Below are positions 9,539 through 17,783 of a DNA stretch of 64,000 nt, one piece after another. The notes beneath the pieces were generated by a model that had not been told where the DNA came from, ran no database searches, and saw nothing but the letters and a program-made list of their open reading frames with translations. Source of the DNA: Rhodoferax sp. (GTDB taxonomy: Bacteria > Pseudomonadota > Gammaproteobacteria > Burkholderiales > Burkholderiaceae_C); contig NZ_JAAFIX010000010.1 in assembly GCF_013297935.1 (NCBI RefSeq), positions 1 to 64,000 on the forward strand, read 5' to 3'. Both the position numbers and the translations under genes were made by a program. Position 1 is the stretch's first letter. Each line of letters begins with the position of its first letter.

Positions 9539-10517
9539 CCCGAGCGATGTTGCCCGTCTGGATGGCACGCTGGACCGTGCCAATAGCGATGTGGTGCTCA
9601 TCGTGGACGATGTGCCCGACAACCTCTCGGTGCTGCACGATGCACTCGATGAATCCGGCTACACGGTGCTGATTGCCACCTCCGGCGAGGCTGCCTTGAT
9701 GCGCGCCATGCAGGCGCTACCGGATGTGATTCTGCTGGACGCGATGATGCCCGGCATGGACGGGTTCGAGGTGGCTCGCCGCCTGAAGGCAGCCCCGCAA
9801 ACCACCCACATTCCTATTATTTTTATGACGGGGCTTACCGAAACCGAATATCTGGTGGCGGCACTGGAGAGCGGCGGGGTGGACTACGTGACCAAGCCCA
9901 TCAAGCCTAAAGAGGTACTGGCCCGCATGGGGGTGCACCTGACCGGCGCCCGCGAGCGGCGCCAGACCCGCAACGCCCTGGATGCCTTCGGCTACGCCAC
10001 CATCACGGTGCGGGCTGCCGACGGGTGCTTGATGTGGCAGACCCCACTGGCGCGGGAACTGCTGGAGCGTTACTGCGGCACCCAGGCGCCCAACACGCCG
10101 CCTGACGTGCTGGGTTGGCTGCAAGGGTGTTTGCAGACACTCGCCCGGGGGGATGCGCCGGGCAAGCTCAGTCTGGAGCGCGGCCCCAAACGCTTGACCT
10201 TCCGTCTACACCAGCAGATCGGCGATAGCGATGCCGGGGGGGACTGGCTGATCGTGATGCGTGAGGTCTCGGACACCGCCGTCATTGAGGCCATGAGCCT
10301 GTCATTCAAACTCACCGCCAAAGAGGCTGAAGTGCTCTACTGGGTGGTGAAGGGCAAAACCAACAAAGACATTGGCGACATTTTGGGCAGCAGCCCGATG
10401 ACGGTGAAAAAGCACCTGGAGCGCGTGTTTGTGAAGCTGGGCGTGGAAACGCGCACAGCGGCCGCGGGTATGGCCATGACACGGATACGGCAGCTGCATC
10501 CGCAGTTTGAGGGGTAA
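9525..10517 (+). CDS. LuxR/NarL-type response regulator
   Basis: Partner of the upstream permease-kinase, overlapping its 3' end by 14 bp. The protein has about 330 residues. The N-terminal receiver shows LIVDDVPDN and the phospho-acceptor Asp72 in VILLDAMMPGMDG, with the conserved Lys in VDYVTKPIKP. A central region (~150-255) resembles a degenerate sensor domain. The C-terminal LuxR-type HTH starts at SFKLTAKEAEVLYWVV and contains SSPMTVKKHLERVFVKLGVE. Another ATG at 9510 is possible. Likely targets, by context, are the urea/purine genes. The TACGCC-N4-GGCGTA site before urtA is a candidate. Confidence 0.92.
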   Translation: MNSVDPSDVARLDGTLDRANSDVVLIVDDVPDNLSVLHDALDESGYTVLIATSGEAALMRAMQALPDVILLDAMMPGMDGFEVARRLKAAPQTTHIPIIFMTGLTETEYLVAALESGGVDYVTKPIKPKEVLARMGVHLTGARERRQTRNALDAFGYATITVRAADGCLMWQTPLARELLERYCGTQAPNTPPDVLGWLQGCLQTLARGDAPGKLSLERGPKRLTFRLHQQIGDSDAGGDWLIVMREVSDTAVIEAMSLSFKLTAKEAEVLYWVVKGKTNKDIGDILGSSPMTVKKHLERVFVKLGVETRTAAAGMAMTRIRQLHPQFEG

Positions 10518-10626
10518 AAACGCAGGCCTAAAATCGGCCGCAAGGCGGGGCAATTTGCTCGCGCCAAGGGCTTGATGCCCTTTCCTTGGGGTGCAAATTC
10601 TCTTGAACTTTTCAACGCTAACTCGC

Positions 10627-10998
10627 ATGAAACGCATTGCCCTCACTGGGTTGGTCTTGTTCGTTGTGTTCGCGGCGGGAGTGCTGACGGCGATCCAACG
10701 GGGCTGGGGATCAAAATTAGTGGAGGTGTCCGTTGAGAACAGAACTTCAGCTCAGGTCCAACTCGTAAAACTCAGCTACACCAGTTGTGGCGGCACGGGT
10801 TTGCTCCAACTGCAGGAACTCGCTTCCGGGACAAATCACGTTTTCAAGTTTTTGGTTTGCGGCGAGGGTGAATATGTTGTCGAGGTGGCCCTGGCCGATG
10901 GTCGTATTCTCAAATCCGGTGCGTATGTTGAAAGTGGCTATGCGACCATCGAGCAGATCGATGCAACCCAGATTCAATCCAAGTACAGAAGCTTTTGA
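10627..10998 (+). CDS. Small membrane-anchored protein of unknown function
   Basis: A 123-residue protein with one N-terminal hydrophobic segment (ALTGLVLFVVFAAGVLTAI) followed by a beta-rich soluble part (VEVSVENRTSAQVQLVKLSY) containing two cysteines (SCGGTG and LVCGEGE) that could form a disulphide if periplasmic. I do not recognise the family. The ATG giving MKRIALTG is preferred over an upstream in-frame start. The codons look less GC-biased than the neighbours, which hints at relaxed selection or acquisition. Confidence 0.6.
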   Translation: MKRIALTGLVLFVVFAAGVLTAIQRGWGSKLVEVSVENRTSAQVQLVKLSYTSCGGTGLLQLQELASGTNHVFKFLVCGEGEYVVEVALADGRILKSGAYVESGYATIEQIDATQIQSKYRSF

Positions 10999-11072
10999 GA
11001 TCCCAATCGCTTTTTGTAGCGGCTAGGTGTCTGGGATCGCTTCGGCTGCGCTGACACTGCGACAATCCCGCC

Positions 11073-11339
11073 ATGAGCACCGATTCCGCCCCGCCAAACC
11101 CGCCCGCCAAGCAAGCCAACAACCCGCTGCATGGCAAAACCTTGGAGGCCATCGTGACCGAGTTGGCCGATTACTACGGGTGGGACGGGTTGGGCGAGCG
11201 CATTCCGGTGCGCTGCTTTACTTTCGAGCCCAGTGTGGGCTCCAGCCTCAAGTTTTTGCGCAAAACCCCCTGGGCCCGTGAGAAGGTGGAAGGGCTGTAC
11301 CTGTTCATGCTGCGTGAAATACGCCGTTCAGGGCGCTAG
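11073..11339 (+). CDS. VF530-family DNA-binding protein
   Basis: A small basic cytosolic protein of 88 residues matching the VF530/DUF2132 family. The diagnostic run is [20 protein letters not shown] (from residue 16), followed by GERIPVRCF and [16 protein letters not shown]. The family is described as DNA-binding from its structure; a physiological role is not known. It stands alone between unrelated genes. Confidence 0.85.
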   Translation: MSTDSAPPNPPAKQANNPLHGKTLEAIVTELADYYGWDGLGERIPVRCFTFEPSVGSSLKFLRKTPWAREKVEGLYLFMLREIRRSGR

Positions 11340-11468
11340 GCCGCACCGCTGGTCGCTTTAGATAGGTTTTAGCGGGCGGCTCCGGGAACTCGACAATTCA
11401 ACTTTTTTGAATCAAGTCATCAATTTGATTCAAAAATGAGAAATTGATGCGCCCCTAGACTGCAGGGC

Positions 11469-12047
11469 ATGGCATCTAACCACACCTCCTCTTTCGACGC
11501 AGGCACCAAGCGCTATAGCCTTACAGCCATCGTGCTGCATTGGGTGCTAGGGCTGGCCTTGATCGGCATTTTTGCAGTCGGCATCTACATGACCGATCTG
11601 CCGTTCTCACCGACCCGTTTGAAGCTGTACAACTGGCACAAATGGGCCGGCGTCACCATCTTGGCACTGTCGGTGTTGCGCTTGTTGTGGCGCTTGACGC
11701 ACCGTCCTCCGGCATTGCCCGGCAAGATTGCCGCAGCCATGCCAGCTTGGCAGCACTGGGCCCACCACGGTACCCACCATGCCTTGTATGCGCTGTTTTT
11801 TCTGGTGCCCCTGATCGGCTGGGCTTACAGCTCTGCTGCGGGCTTCCCGATTGTGGTGTTCGGCGTGCTGCCCTTGCCTGACTTTGTTCCGGCGGACAAG
11901 GCGCTGGCTGAAATGATCAAACCTTTTCATGAACTAAGTGCGTTTGCCTTGATCGGACTAGCCGGTCTGCACATTGCGGCAGCGCTCAAGCACCAGTGGG
12001 TTGACCGCGACGGCCTGATCAACCGCATGTTGCCGGGCCGGAACTGA
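11469..12047 (+). CDS. cybB: Cytochrome b561 family protein
   Basis: A four-helix di-haem inner-membrane cytochrome of 192 residues. Conserved histidines sit in AIVLHWVLG (helix 1), LYNWHKWAGV (helix 2), a HHGTHHALYALFF segment and KPFHELSAFALIGLAGLHIAAALKH (helices 3 and 4), the expected haem ligands. It probably passes electrons between quinol and periplasmic partners. The two YceI genes directly downstream repeat a common cybB-yceI pairing in proteobacteria. Confidence 0.92.
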   Translation: MASNHTSSFDAGTKRYSLTAIVLHWVLGLALIGIFAVGIYMTDLPFSPTRLKLYNWHKWAGVTILALSVLRLLWRLTHRPPALPGKIAAAMPAWQHWAHHGTHHALYALFFLVPLIGWAYSSAAGFPIVVFGVLPLPDFVPADKALAEMIKPFHELSAFALIGLAGLHIAAALKHQWVDRDGLINRMLPGRN

Positions 12048-12071
12048 CCTCTTTATTTGATTGGATTTGAC

Positions 12072-12644
12072 ATGATGGTTTCCCGCGCATTTCTGGCCAC
12101 AGCCTTTGCAGCTTCTTCCTTGATGGGCGTCTCTGCTTTTGCCCAGCAGAAGCTGGTGCCCGCACAGAGCGAGATTGTTTTTGTGAGCAAGCAAATGGGC
12201 GTGCCGGTGGAAGGCCGCTTCAAGAAGTTCGACGCGCAAATCTCCTTCGACCCCGCCAAGCCCGACACCAGCAAGATCGCCTTCACCGTAGACATTGCCA
12301 GCGCCACGCTGGGCGTGCCGGAAACCGATGCCGAGCTGCCACGCCCCAACTGGTTCAACACCGCCAAGTTCCCGCAGGCCACCTTTCAGTCCACCGCCGT
12401 CAAAGGCTTGGGCGGTGGCAAGTTTGAGGTGAGCGGCAAGCTCGCCATCAAGGGCAACAGCCGCGACGTCGTGGTGCCCGTAGCCCTCACGCAGAGCGGC
12501 GCCAACACCACCGTGACCGGCACGTTTGCGCTCAAGCGCCTAGCGTTCAAGATCGGCGAGAACGAGTGGGCTGACACCTCCATGGTGGCCGACGACGTGC
12601 AAGTCAAATTCAAGCTCGCGCTGACCGGCGTGGGCAAGCTGTAA
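12072..12644 (+). CDS. YceI-family periplasmic protein (first)
   Basis: A lipocalin-like YceI protein of 190 residues with a signal peptide (SRAFLATAFAASSLMGVSAFA) and the family pattern: KLVPAQSEIVFVSKQMGVPV at the start, then ELPRPNWFNTAKFPQATFQS and LAIKGNSRDVVVPVAL. YceI proteins bind polyisoprenoid/quinone-like lipids in the periplasm. I chose the first of two ATGs. It lies 24 bp after the cytochrome b561 gene. Confidence 0.9.
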   Translation: MMVSRAFLATAFAASSLMGVSAFAQQKLVPAQSEIVFVSKQMGVPVEGRFKKFDAQISFDPAKPDTSKIAFTVDIASATLGVPETDAELPRPNWFNTAKFPQATFQSTAVKGLGGGKFEVSGKLAIKGNSRDVVVPVALTQSGANTTVTGTFALKRLAFKIGENEWADTSMVADDVQVKFKLALTGVGKL

Positions 12645-12687
12645 GTTGTTTTTTGTTTTTTCCCCAACCGTAAATCAGGAGTTTTCT

Positions 12688-13260
12688 ATGCGTACTTCCC
12701 TCATTGCTGCCGCTTTGGCACTGTCTGCTTTCGCCGGTGCTGCCAGCGCCCAGTCCGCGACTTACGCGCTCGACTCTTCGCACACTTTCTCCAGCTTTTC
12801 GTACAACCACTTCGGTTTGTCCAATCAGCAAAGCCGTTTCAACACCACTACCGGCACCGTGACTTTTGACAAAGCTGGCAAGACCGGCGCAGTGGACGTG
12901 GTCATCGACATGAAAACCGTGGACACCGGCTCTACAGTGTTCAATGGCCACATTCAGGGCGAAGACCACCTCGACACCGCCAAGTTCCCGACTGCCACTT
13001 TCAAGTCCACCAAGGTGGTGTTTGAAGGCGACAAGCCGTCTGCAGTGGAAGGCAACCTGACCATCAAGGGCATTACCAAGCCAGTGACCCTGAAGCTGAC
13101 TAACTTCGTGTCCACCACCCACCCGATGAACAAGAAAGAAGTCATCGGCGCCAACGCCACCACCATGATCAAGCGTACCGAGTTCAACGCCGGTAAGTTC
13201 GCTCCTTACGTGGGTGACGACGTGACCATCACCATCGCGCTCGAAGCCATCAAGCAGTAA
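12688..13260 (+). CDS. yceI: YceI-family periplasmic protein (second)
   Basis: A second YceI protein of 190 residues, with signal peptide ending near GAASAQS and the mature pattern TYALDSSHTFSSFSYNHFGL, HLDTAKFPTATFKSTKVVFE and NLTIKGITKPVTLKLTNF. An AGGAG seven bases before the ATG fixes the start. It is the paralogue of the gene 43 bp upstream and presumably shares its transcript, which a hairpin downstream would end. Confidence 0.92.
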   Translation: MRTSLIAAALALSAFAGAASAQSATYALDSSHTFSSFSYNHFGLSNQQSRFNTTTGTVTFDKAGKTGAVDVVIDMKTVDTGSTVFNGHIQGEDHLDTAKFPTATFKSTKVVFEGDKPSAVEGNLTIKGITKPVTLKLTNFVSTTHPMNKKEVIGANATTMIKRTEFNAGKFAPYVGDDVTITIALEAIKQ

Positions 13261-13295
13261 TTTGCCGACAGGCCGCGCTTGCGCGGACTGACAAA

Positions 13296-13325
13296 GAGGC
13301 CCGCCGGAAGGCTGGCCTTTTTTTA
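13296..13325 (+). terminator. Rho-independent-type terminator after yceI
   Basis: AGGCC and GGCCT pair across a 12-base loop and run directly into a seven-T tract, 36 bp after the yceI stop. Confidence 0.65.
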
Positions 13326-13336
13326 TGGAAAATAGA

Positions 13337-13383
13337 GCGTTAGCCCTTGATTTATATGCGTATATAGCTATATATTTGATAGC
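13337..13383 (-). repeat. GCTAT-family repeat, copy 4 (intergenic)
   Basis: The minus strand reads GCTATCAAATATATAGCTAT, then ATACGCATATAAATCAAGGG and CTAACGC. It lies just after the yceI terminator, in the promoter region of the ABC ATPase gene. Confidence 0.7.
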
Positions 13384-13406
13384 AAAAACTCTCCCGCCGG
13401 ATCTCC

Positions 13407-14051
13407 ATGACGCTCTCAGATTTCCCCCAAACGGCTCCTTTGCTGCTCGCGCGTGCACTGCGCTGCAGCGCAGGCCCCCAGCGCTTGTGGGGCCCGATGG
13501 ATGTGCAATTGACGGCGGGTGTGACCTGGGTCACGGGCGGGGAAGGGCGTGGCAAAACCAGCCTGCTGCGCATGCTGGCAGGTGACCTGGTCGTGCCGGG
13601 CAGCCACTTGCAGCTTGCCGGCACCGGCCTGCAAAAGGAACCCGCCCAGTACCGCAAGAAGGCGTTCTGGATGGACCCTCGCACCAGCGCGTGGGACCAG
13701 TCCTCGCCTTTGCAATTCTGGGAGCAGGGCAAGCGCCTGTGGCCGCTTTGGAATGCCGAAGTCTGCCGTGCGCTGGCCACGACCCTGGGGTTGGACGAGC
13801 ACCTGGCCAAGCCGCTGTACATGCTGTCTACCGGCTCCAAGCGCAAGGTCTGGATTACAGCCGCCTGCGCCAGCGGCGCAGAACTGACCTGTATGGATGA
13901 GCCGTTCGCCGCGCTGGACAAAGGGTCCATCCGCGCCATTAGCGGCTTGCTGGAAGAAGCGGCCAGCGGCAGCTCGCGTGCCTGGGTTGTGGCCGACTAC
14001 GAGCCGCCTGCGGGAGTGTCTCTCGCAGCCACGATTGATTTGGGCGAATAA
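13407..14051 (+). CDS. Orphan ABC transporter ATP-binding protein
   Basis: A 214-residue cytosolic ABC ATPase resembling small CcmA-like proteins. Walker A is TGGEGRGKTSLL (~residue 45), the signature region is degenerate as LSTGSKRKV, and Walker B reads LTCMDEPFAALD with a downstream VVADYE where the H-loop His would be expected (Tyr/Glu instead). No permease gene is adjacent, and the missing canonical LSGGQ and H-loop make classical transport uncertain. The substrate is unknown. Confidence 0.8.
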   Translation: MTLSDFPQTAPLLLARALRCSAGPQRLWGPMDVQLTAGVTWVTGGEGRGKTSLLRMLAGDLVVPGSHLQLAGTGLQKEPAQYRKKAFWMDPRTSAWDQSSPLQFWEQGKRLWPLWNAEVCRALATTLGLDEHLAKPLYMLSTGSKRKVWITAACASGAELTCMDEPFAALDKGSIRAISGLLEEAASGSSRAWVVADYEPPAGVSLAATIDLGE

Positions 14052-14074
14052 GCCCGCAGAACAAGGAGTTGATG

Positions 14075-14890
14075 ATGACCACCCGCATGCCCACCTATTT
14101 CATTTCCCACGGCGGTGGCCCCTGGCCCTGGATGGACGACATGCGCAGCATGCTCGCCACACTGGAGCAGAGCCTGGCCGATATGCCGGCGCAAATAGGG
14201 CGCACTCCCAAAGCCATTCTGATGGTGACTGCGCACTGGGAGGAGCGGGCTTTTACATTGGGTTCCAACCCGGCACCCGGCATGGTGTACGACTATGGTG
14301 GTTTTCCGGCGCACACGTATTCGGTGGTCTACCCCGCACCCGGAGCCCCTGAGTTGGCAGCGCGGGTACAAGGCCTGCTTGAAGCCGCCGGCTTGCCGGT
14401 GGCGCTGGATGCGCAGCGCGGCTACGACCATGGCACCTTCGTGCCCTTGGCTGTGATGTACCCCGAAGCCCGGGTGCCCGTGTTGCAAATGTCACTGCGT
14501 GCTGGCCTCGACCCCGCCGAACACATTGCCCTGGGCCGCGCATTGGCGCCGCTGCGTGATGAAGAGGTGTTGATTGTCGGCAGCGGGCTGAGCTATCACA
14601 ATTTGCGCAATTTCGGGCGGCAGGCCCAGCAGCCCTCGCAGGCATTTGACGGTTGGTTGCAAAGTGCCATGCAGGCCGCGCCGGACGCGCGGGCTCAGGC
14701 GCTGGTGCAGTGGGAGTCGGCACCGTCAGCCCGCCTGTGCCATCCCCGCGAAGAGCATTTGCTGCCCCTGATGGTGGCGGTAGGCGCCGGCTACGACGAT
14801 GCGGCCACCTGTGTCTACCACGACGCCCATGTGTTCGGGGGTGTCACAGCGTCGAGCTTTTGCTTCGGCGATATGGCGACCCGGACCTGA
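14075..14890 (+). CDS. ygiD: DODA-type extradiol ring-cleavage dioxygenase family
   Basis: A class III extradiol dioxygenase-like protein of 271 residues (4,5-DOPA dioxygenase / YgiD group). The metal-site histidines occur in YFISHGGGPWPW (near residue 10), VTAHWEE and GYDHGTFVPL, and the last conserved block is HPREEHLLPLMVAVGAG. The Shine-Dalgarno AAGGAG sits six bases before the chosen second ATG. Natural substrates of this group are mostly unknown. It follows the ABC ATPase by 23 bp, so the two may be co-transcribed. Confidence 0.88.
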   Translation: MTTRMPTYFISHGGGPWPWMDDMRSMLATLEQSLADMPAQIGRTPKAILMVTAHWEERAFTLGSNPAPGMVYDYGGFPAHTYSVVYPAPGAPELAARVQGLLEAAGLPVALDAQRGYDHGTFVPLAVMYPEARVPVLQMSLRAGLDPAEHIALGRALAPLRDEEVLIVGSGLSYHNLRNFGRQAQQPSQAFDGWLQSAMQAAPDARAQALVQWESAPSARLCHPREEHLLPLMVAVGAGYDDAATCVYHDAHVFGGVTASSFCFGDMATRT

Positions 14891-14941
14891 TCCGCAAAGC
14901 CCTTGGTGGGCGCGACCCGGGAGCTACGGAAGAGGCGCCAT

Positions 14942-15316
14942 TCAGGCAGCGACTTCTTCCGTCCTCTGCCTATCCAGCAGGCCCAATGCCAAGGCACAGA
15001 TGTGTGTAGTGCGGGCGAGTTGCTGATTTCTCTCGGTCAGGGCTTGATGCTCCAGGATAACAGTTTTGACGTTCAGCCCCACAGCGGTAGAGCGACCCTT
15101 TTCGAGCTGGCTTTCGATCACCTTGATCTTGAGCTCATTGTTGAAAGCAATGTGCTTGGCGTCTGACATCCTGTCTTTGATGCGCTTGCGGCAAACCGCC
15201 AGCCAATCAGCATCGTGCTGCATTACGTCACTGAGTTGTTTGAGAATGAGCGCGCGGGCAGCTTGTTGGAGCGTGTCGGGGGCGCTGAGCGCTGGCGCGG
15301 GTTGGTCGGACATCAT
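14942..15316 (-). CDS. Hypothetical helical cytosolic protein
   Basis: A 124-residue protein with no signal or membrane segment, predicted largely helical from its sequence (QQAARALILKQLSDVMQ, then DAKHIAFNNELKIKVIESQLEK). I do not recognise a family. It is convergent with the dioxygenase gene and about 200 bp from the FecR-domain gene. The gap on its 5' side (15317-15518) shows no gene. Confidence 0.6.
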   Translation of the reverse strand: MMSDQPAPALSAPDTLQQAARALILKQLSDVMQHDADWLAVCRKRIKDRMSDAKHIAFNNELKIKVIESQLEKGRSTAVGLNVKTVILEHQALTERNQQLARTTHICALALGLLDRQRTEEVAA

Positions 15317-15518
15317 GTTAGATAGAGGCGGAGGTTAGCTCGAAGCACCTACCCTATCGCAAGCTCCCCCAAGCAGGAAGACCAAATGTTCCGGGTTGAA
15401 CAATCAGAGTTTTTTTCCGGTGGATTGTGCGACTTAGTTGACAGTAACAGGCCAGCCGAGTCCTCAATCTGTGTGGCATTAGCCGCTGCGCTGTCCGCCC
15501 TGGGGCTAAGTCACAGGG

Positions 15519-16172
15519 CTAGTAGCTGCTGTCGGAAGATGACTTGTTGGCCATGAACGGCGGTTGCCGGCCCACGGTTTCTTCCAGCATGATCAGCTCG
15601 ACATCGCGGTGGTTGATGACGGGGGCCGGGCGGAACACGGCGGGCCCCGTTTCACTCCCGATGTACAGCGGCATGTCGTGATAGCGGGTGGTCAGGCTTT
15701 TGACTTGGGTGGCGTCGGCCAGGGGCCGGATGTCTGCGGTGCCGTAACACAGGCAAAAGTAGAGGCGCTGCTCCTGCGTTTCCATGTAGCAGGCGGTTCC
15801 GCGAATGCCGATGGTCGCCACCGCGGTCTCAATGCGCTTGGGCCCCGGGCCGAACACGGCGAGCGCCTTGCCGGTGACAAGTCGTAGCACTCCCACCAGC
15901 CCTTCCTGCGCAAACTGCATGGTGCTCTTTTCCCGCATGAGGTAAGCGTTGTTGCCCATCACATAGACCACCTCGCTTTGCGCGCCGGTGCTGATGGTGT
16001 CGCCCGGCATGACGATCTGGTCTAACTTGGCGGGCTGCCCATTGAGTAGCACCTCGCCCACCACGCGCCGCACGCCAGTGACCAACGGGAGGCGGCCCAT
16101 GGCCAGCGCATTCACTAGGCCCCCCAGGCTGCTGAAGGCGATGCTTTTGGAGATGAATTGACGTCGGGTCAT
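15519..16172 (-). CDS. FecR-domain protein with Tat-like signal
   Basis: A 217-residue exported protein. The N-terminus MTRRQFISKSIAFSSLGG has a twin-arginine-like motif and hydrophobic stretch. It is followed by a FecR/LPS-binding-type beta domain (GEVLLNGQPAKLDQIVMPGD, then GAQSEVVYVMGNNAYLMREK and ATIGIRGTACYME). The TIGIRGT motif is typical of this domain in secreted proteins not tied to sigma-factor signalling. I chose the ATG before TRRQF. It is divergent from urtA; its function is unknown. Confidence 0.78.
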   Translation of the reverse strand: MTRRQFISKSIAFSSLGGLVNALAMGRLPLVTGVRRVVGEVLLNGQPAKLDQIVMPGDTISTGAQSEVVYVMGNNAYLMREKSTMQFAQEGLVGVLRLVTGKALAVFGPGPKRIETAVATIGIRGTACYMETQEQRLYFCLCYGTADIRPLADATQVKSLTTRYHDMPLYIGSETGPAVFRPAPVINHRDVELIMLEETVGRQPPFMANKSSSDSSY

Positions 16173-16298
16173 GGTGTGGACTGAAGTTGCAATGGCGGGA
16201 GCAGAGATCGGAGTCAATGCACACAAAGAGCCCAACCCTACCCACTTTTAACGCGAGCGTCCAGTGAGCTGTTTGTCGACTCCTGTGAGTTACGGGTG

Positions 16299-16314
16299 TA
16301 CGCCACTAGGCGTA
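16299..16314. promoter_or_regulatory. Inverted-repeat operator upstream of urtA
   Basis: TACGCC-ACTA-GGCGTA is a perfect inverted repeat with 6-bp arms, 112 bp before the urtA start in the 253-bp divergent region. The symmetry suits a LuxR/NarL-type or other dimeric regulator. The response regulator encoded at 9.5 kb is the obvious candidate by proximity, but this is inference. Confidence 0.55.
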
Positions 16315-16425
16315 TTTCCGGTTCGGTCGGGCAAACCTACAGTCACTCCATCGCATCACAAAACCTCATCCCGAGAATGTTTTGCGACTTGCGAGTCTGT
16401 TTTGTTTAACCCCGGAGAAGCCCAC

Positions 16426-17688
16426 ATGCAACGTCGATTTACTTTGAAGGCACTCACCGCTGCCGTCGCTCTCACCACCTTGTCTGCCGTGCCTGCAATG
16501 GCTGCTGACACGATCAAGGTCGGTATCCTGCACAGCCTGTCCGGCACCATGGCCATTTCTGAAACCGTGTTGAAAGACACTGTGTTGATGGCGATTGACG
16601 AAATCAACGCCAAGGGTGGCGTGCTCGGCAAGAAGCTGGAACCCGTCATCGTGGACCCCGCTTCCAACTGGCCTTTGTTTGCAGAAAAGACCAAGCAGTT
16701 GCTGACCCAGGACAAGGTCTCGGTCATCTTCGGTTGCTGGACCTCGGTGTCCCGCAAGTCGGTGTTGCCTGTGGTGGAAGAGTTGAACGGTTTGTTGTTC
16801 TACCCCGTGCAATACGAAGGCGAAGAGCTGTCTAAAAACGTGTTCTACACCGGCGCTGCGCCTAACCAGCAAGCTATTCCCGCTGTGGACTACCTGATGA
16901 GCAAAGAAGGCGGCGGCGCCAAGCGTTGGGTTCTGTTGGGCACCGACTATGTGTACCCCCGCACCACCAACAAAATTCTGCGCGCCTACCTCAAGAGCAA
17001 GGGCGTGAAAGAGTCCGACATCGACGAGAAATACACCCCTTTCGGCCACTCTGATTACCAGACCATCGTGGCTGACGTGAAGAAGTTCTCTGCCGGTGGC
17101 AAGACCGCTGTGGTGTCCACCATCAACGGTGACTCCAACGTGCCTTTCTACAAAGAACTGGGCAACGCGGGCTTGAAGGCCAAAGACGTGCCTGTGGTGG
17201 CTTTCTCGGTGGGTGAAGAAGAGCTGCGCGGCGTGGACACCAAGCCACTGGTGGGTCACCTGGCTGCCTGGAACTACTTCCAGTCCATCAAGAACCCGGC
17301 CAACACCGAGTTCATCAAGAAGTGGTCTGACTACGCCAAGGCCAAGGGCATTGCCGGTCACAAAGACAAGCCTTTGACCAACGACCCGATGGAAGCGACC
17401 TACATCGGTATCAACATGTGGAAACAAGCCGTCGAGAAGGCCAAGTCCACTGAAACCGACAAAGTGATCGCCGCCATGGCGGGCCAGACCTTCAAGGCAC
17501 CAAGCGGCATCGTGTCTAAGATGGACGAGAAGAACCACCACTTGCACAAGAGCGTGTTCATCGGCGAAATCAAGGCCGACGGCCAGTTCAATGTGGTCTG
17601 GAAGACACCCGGCCCCGTGAAGGCCAAGCCATGGTCTCCGTTCATCGAAGGCAACGATAAGAAGCCTGACGAGCCTGCAAAGAAATAA
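16426..17688 (+). CDS. urtA: Urea ABC transporter, substrate-binding protein UrtA
   Basis: Periplasmic urea-binding protein, 420 residues. After a Sec signal (MQRRFTLKALTAAVALTTLS to MAADTIKVG) the type I binding fold shows the UrtA-specific blocks GILHSLSGTMAISETVLKDT, VSVIFGCWTSVSRKSVLPVV and FYPVQYEGEE. The ATG follows a GGAG nine bases upstream; the open frame extends earlier but not plausibly. It delivers urea to the UrtBC channel. A hairpin between urtA and urtB probably raises urtA expression over the membrane genes. Confidence 0.97.
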   Translation: MQRRFTLKALTAAVALTTLSAVPAMAADTIKVGILHSLSGTMAISETVLKDTVLMAIDEINAKGGVLGKKLEPVIVDPASNWPLFAEKTKQLLTQDKVSVIFGCWTSVSRKSVLPVVEELNGLLFYPVQYEGEELSKNVFYTGAAPNQQAIPAVDYLMSKEGGGAKRWVLLGTDYVYPRTTNKILRAYLKSKGVKESDIDEKYTPFGHSDYQTIVADVKKFSAGGKTAVVSTINGDSNVPFYKELGNAGLKAKDVPVVAFSVGEEELRGVDTKPLVGHLAAWNYFQSIKNPANTEFIKKWSDYAKAKGIAGHKDKPLTNDPMEATYIGINMWKQAVEKAKSTETDKVIAAMAGQTFKAPSGIVSKMDEKNHHLHKSVFIGEIKADGQFNVVWKTPGPVKAKPWSPFIEGNDKKPDEPAKK

Positions 17689-17721
17689 GGCGTAGGCAGG
17701 GAGAGGCTAGCGTTTAGCCAG

Positions 17722-17766
17722 AGCCGCCACAGCCTTGAAAAGGGCGTGGCGGCTTGTTGTTTTTAC
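17722..17766 (+). terminator. Attenuating terminator between urtA and urtB
   Basis: AGCCGCCAC and GTGGCGGCT form a perfect 9-bp stem around a 15-base loop, followed by a T-rich run (TGTTGTTTTT). Located 34 bp after urtA, it would let most transcripts end after the binding protein. Confidence 0.75.
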
Positions 17767-17783
17767 CCCGGAGAGATTGGCGT

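Noticed and set aside
11008..11038. GATCCCA ... TGGGATC inverted repeat after the small membrane protein
   Set aside because: The loop is long, no T-run follows, and there is no second copy, so it does not qualify as terminator or operator.
15317..15518. Possible gene in the gap before the hypothetical helical protein
   Set aside because: No open frame with start, ribosome site and plausible codon use is visible; only a weak A/T-rich stretch that could be a promoter.
16173..16425. Sigma-54 (-24/-12) promoter before urtA
   Set aside because: No TGGCAC-N5-TTGC match could be found by eye; only the TACGCC inverted repeat is clear.
16366..17547. A 393-codon open frame antisense to urtA
   Set aside because: It mirrors the codon structure of urtA, which has clear family motifs; the antisense product is His/Val-rich without recognisable features.
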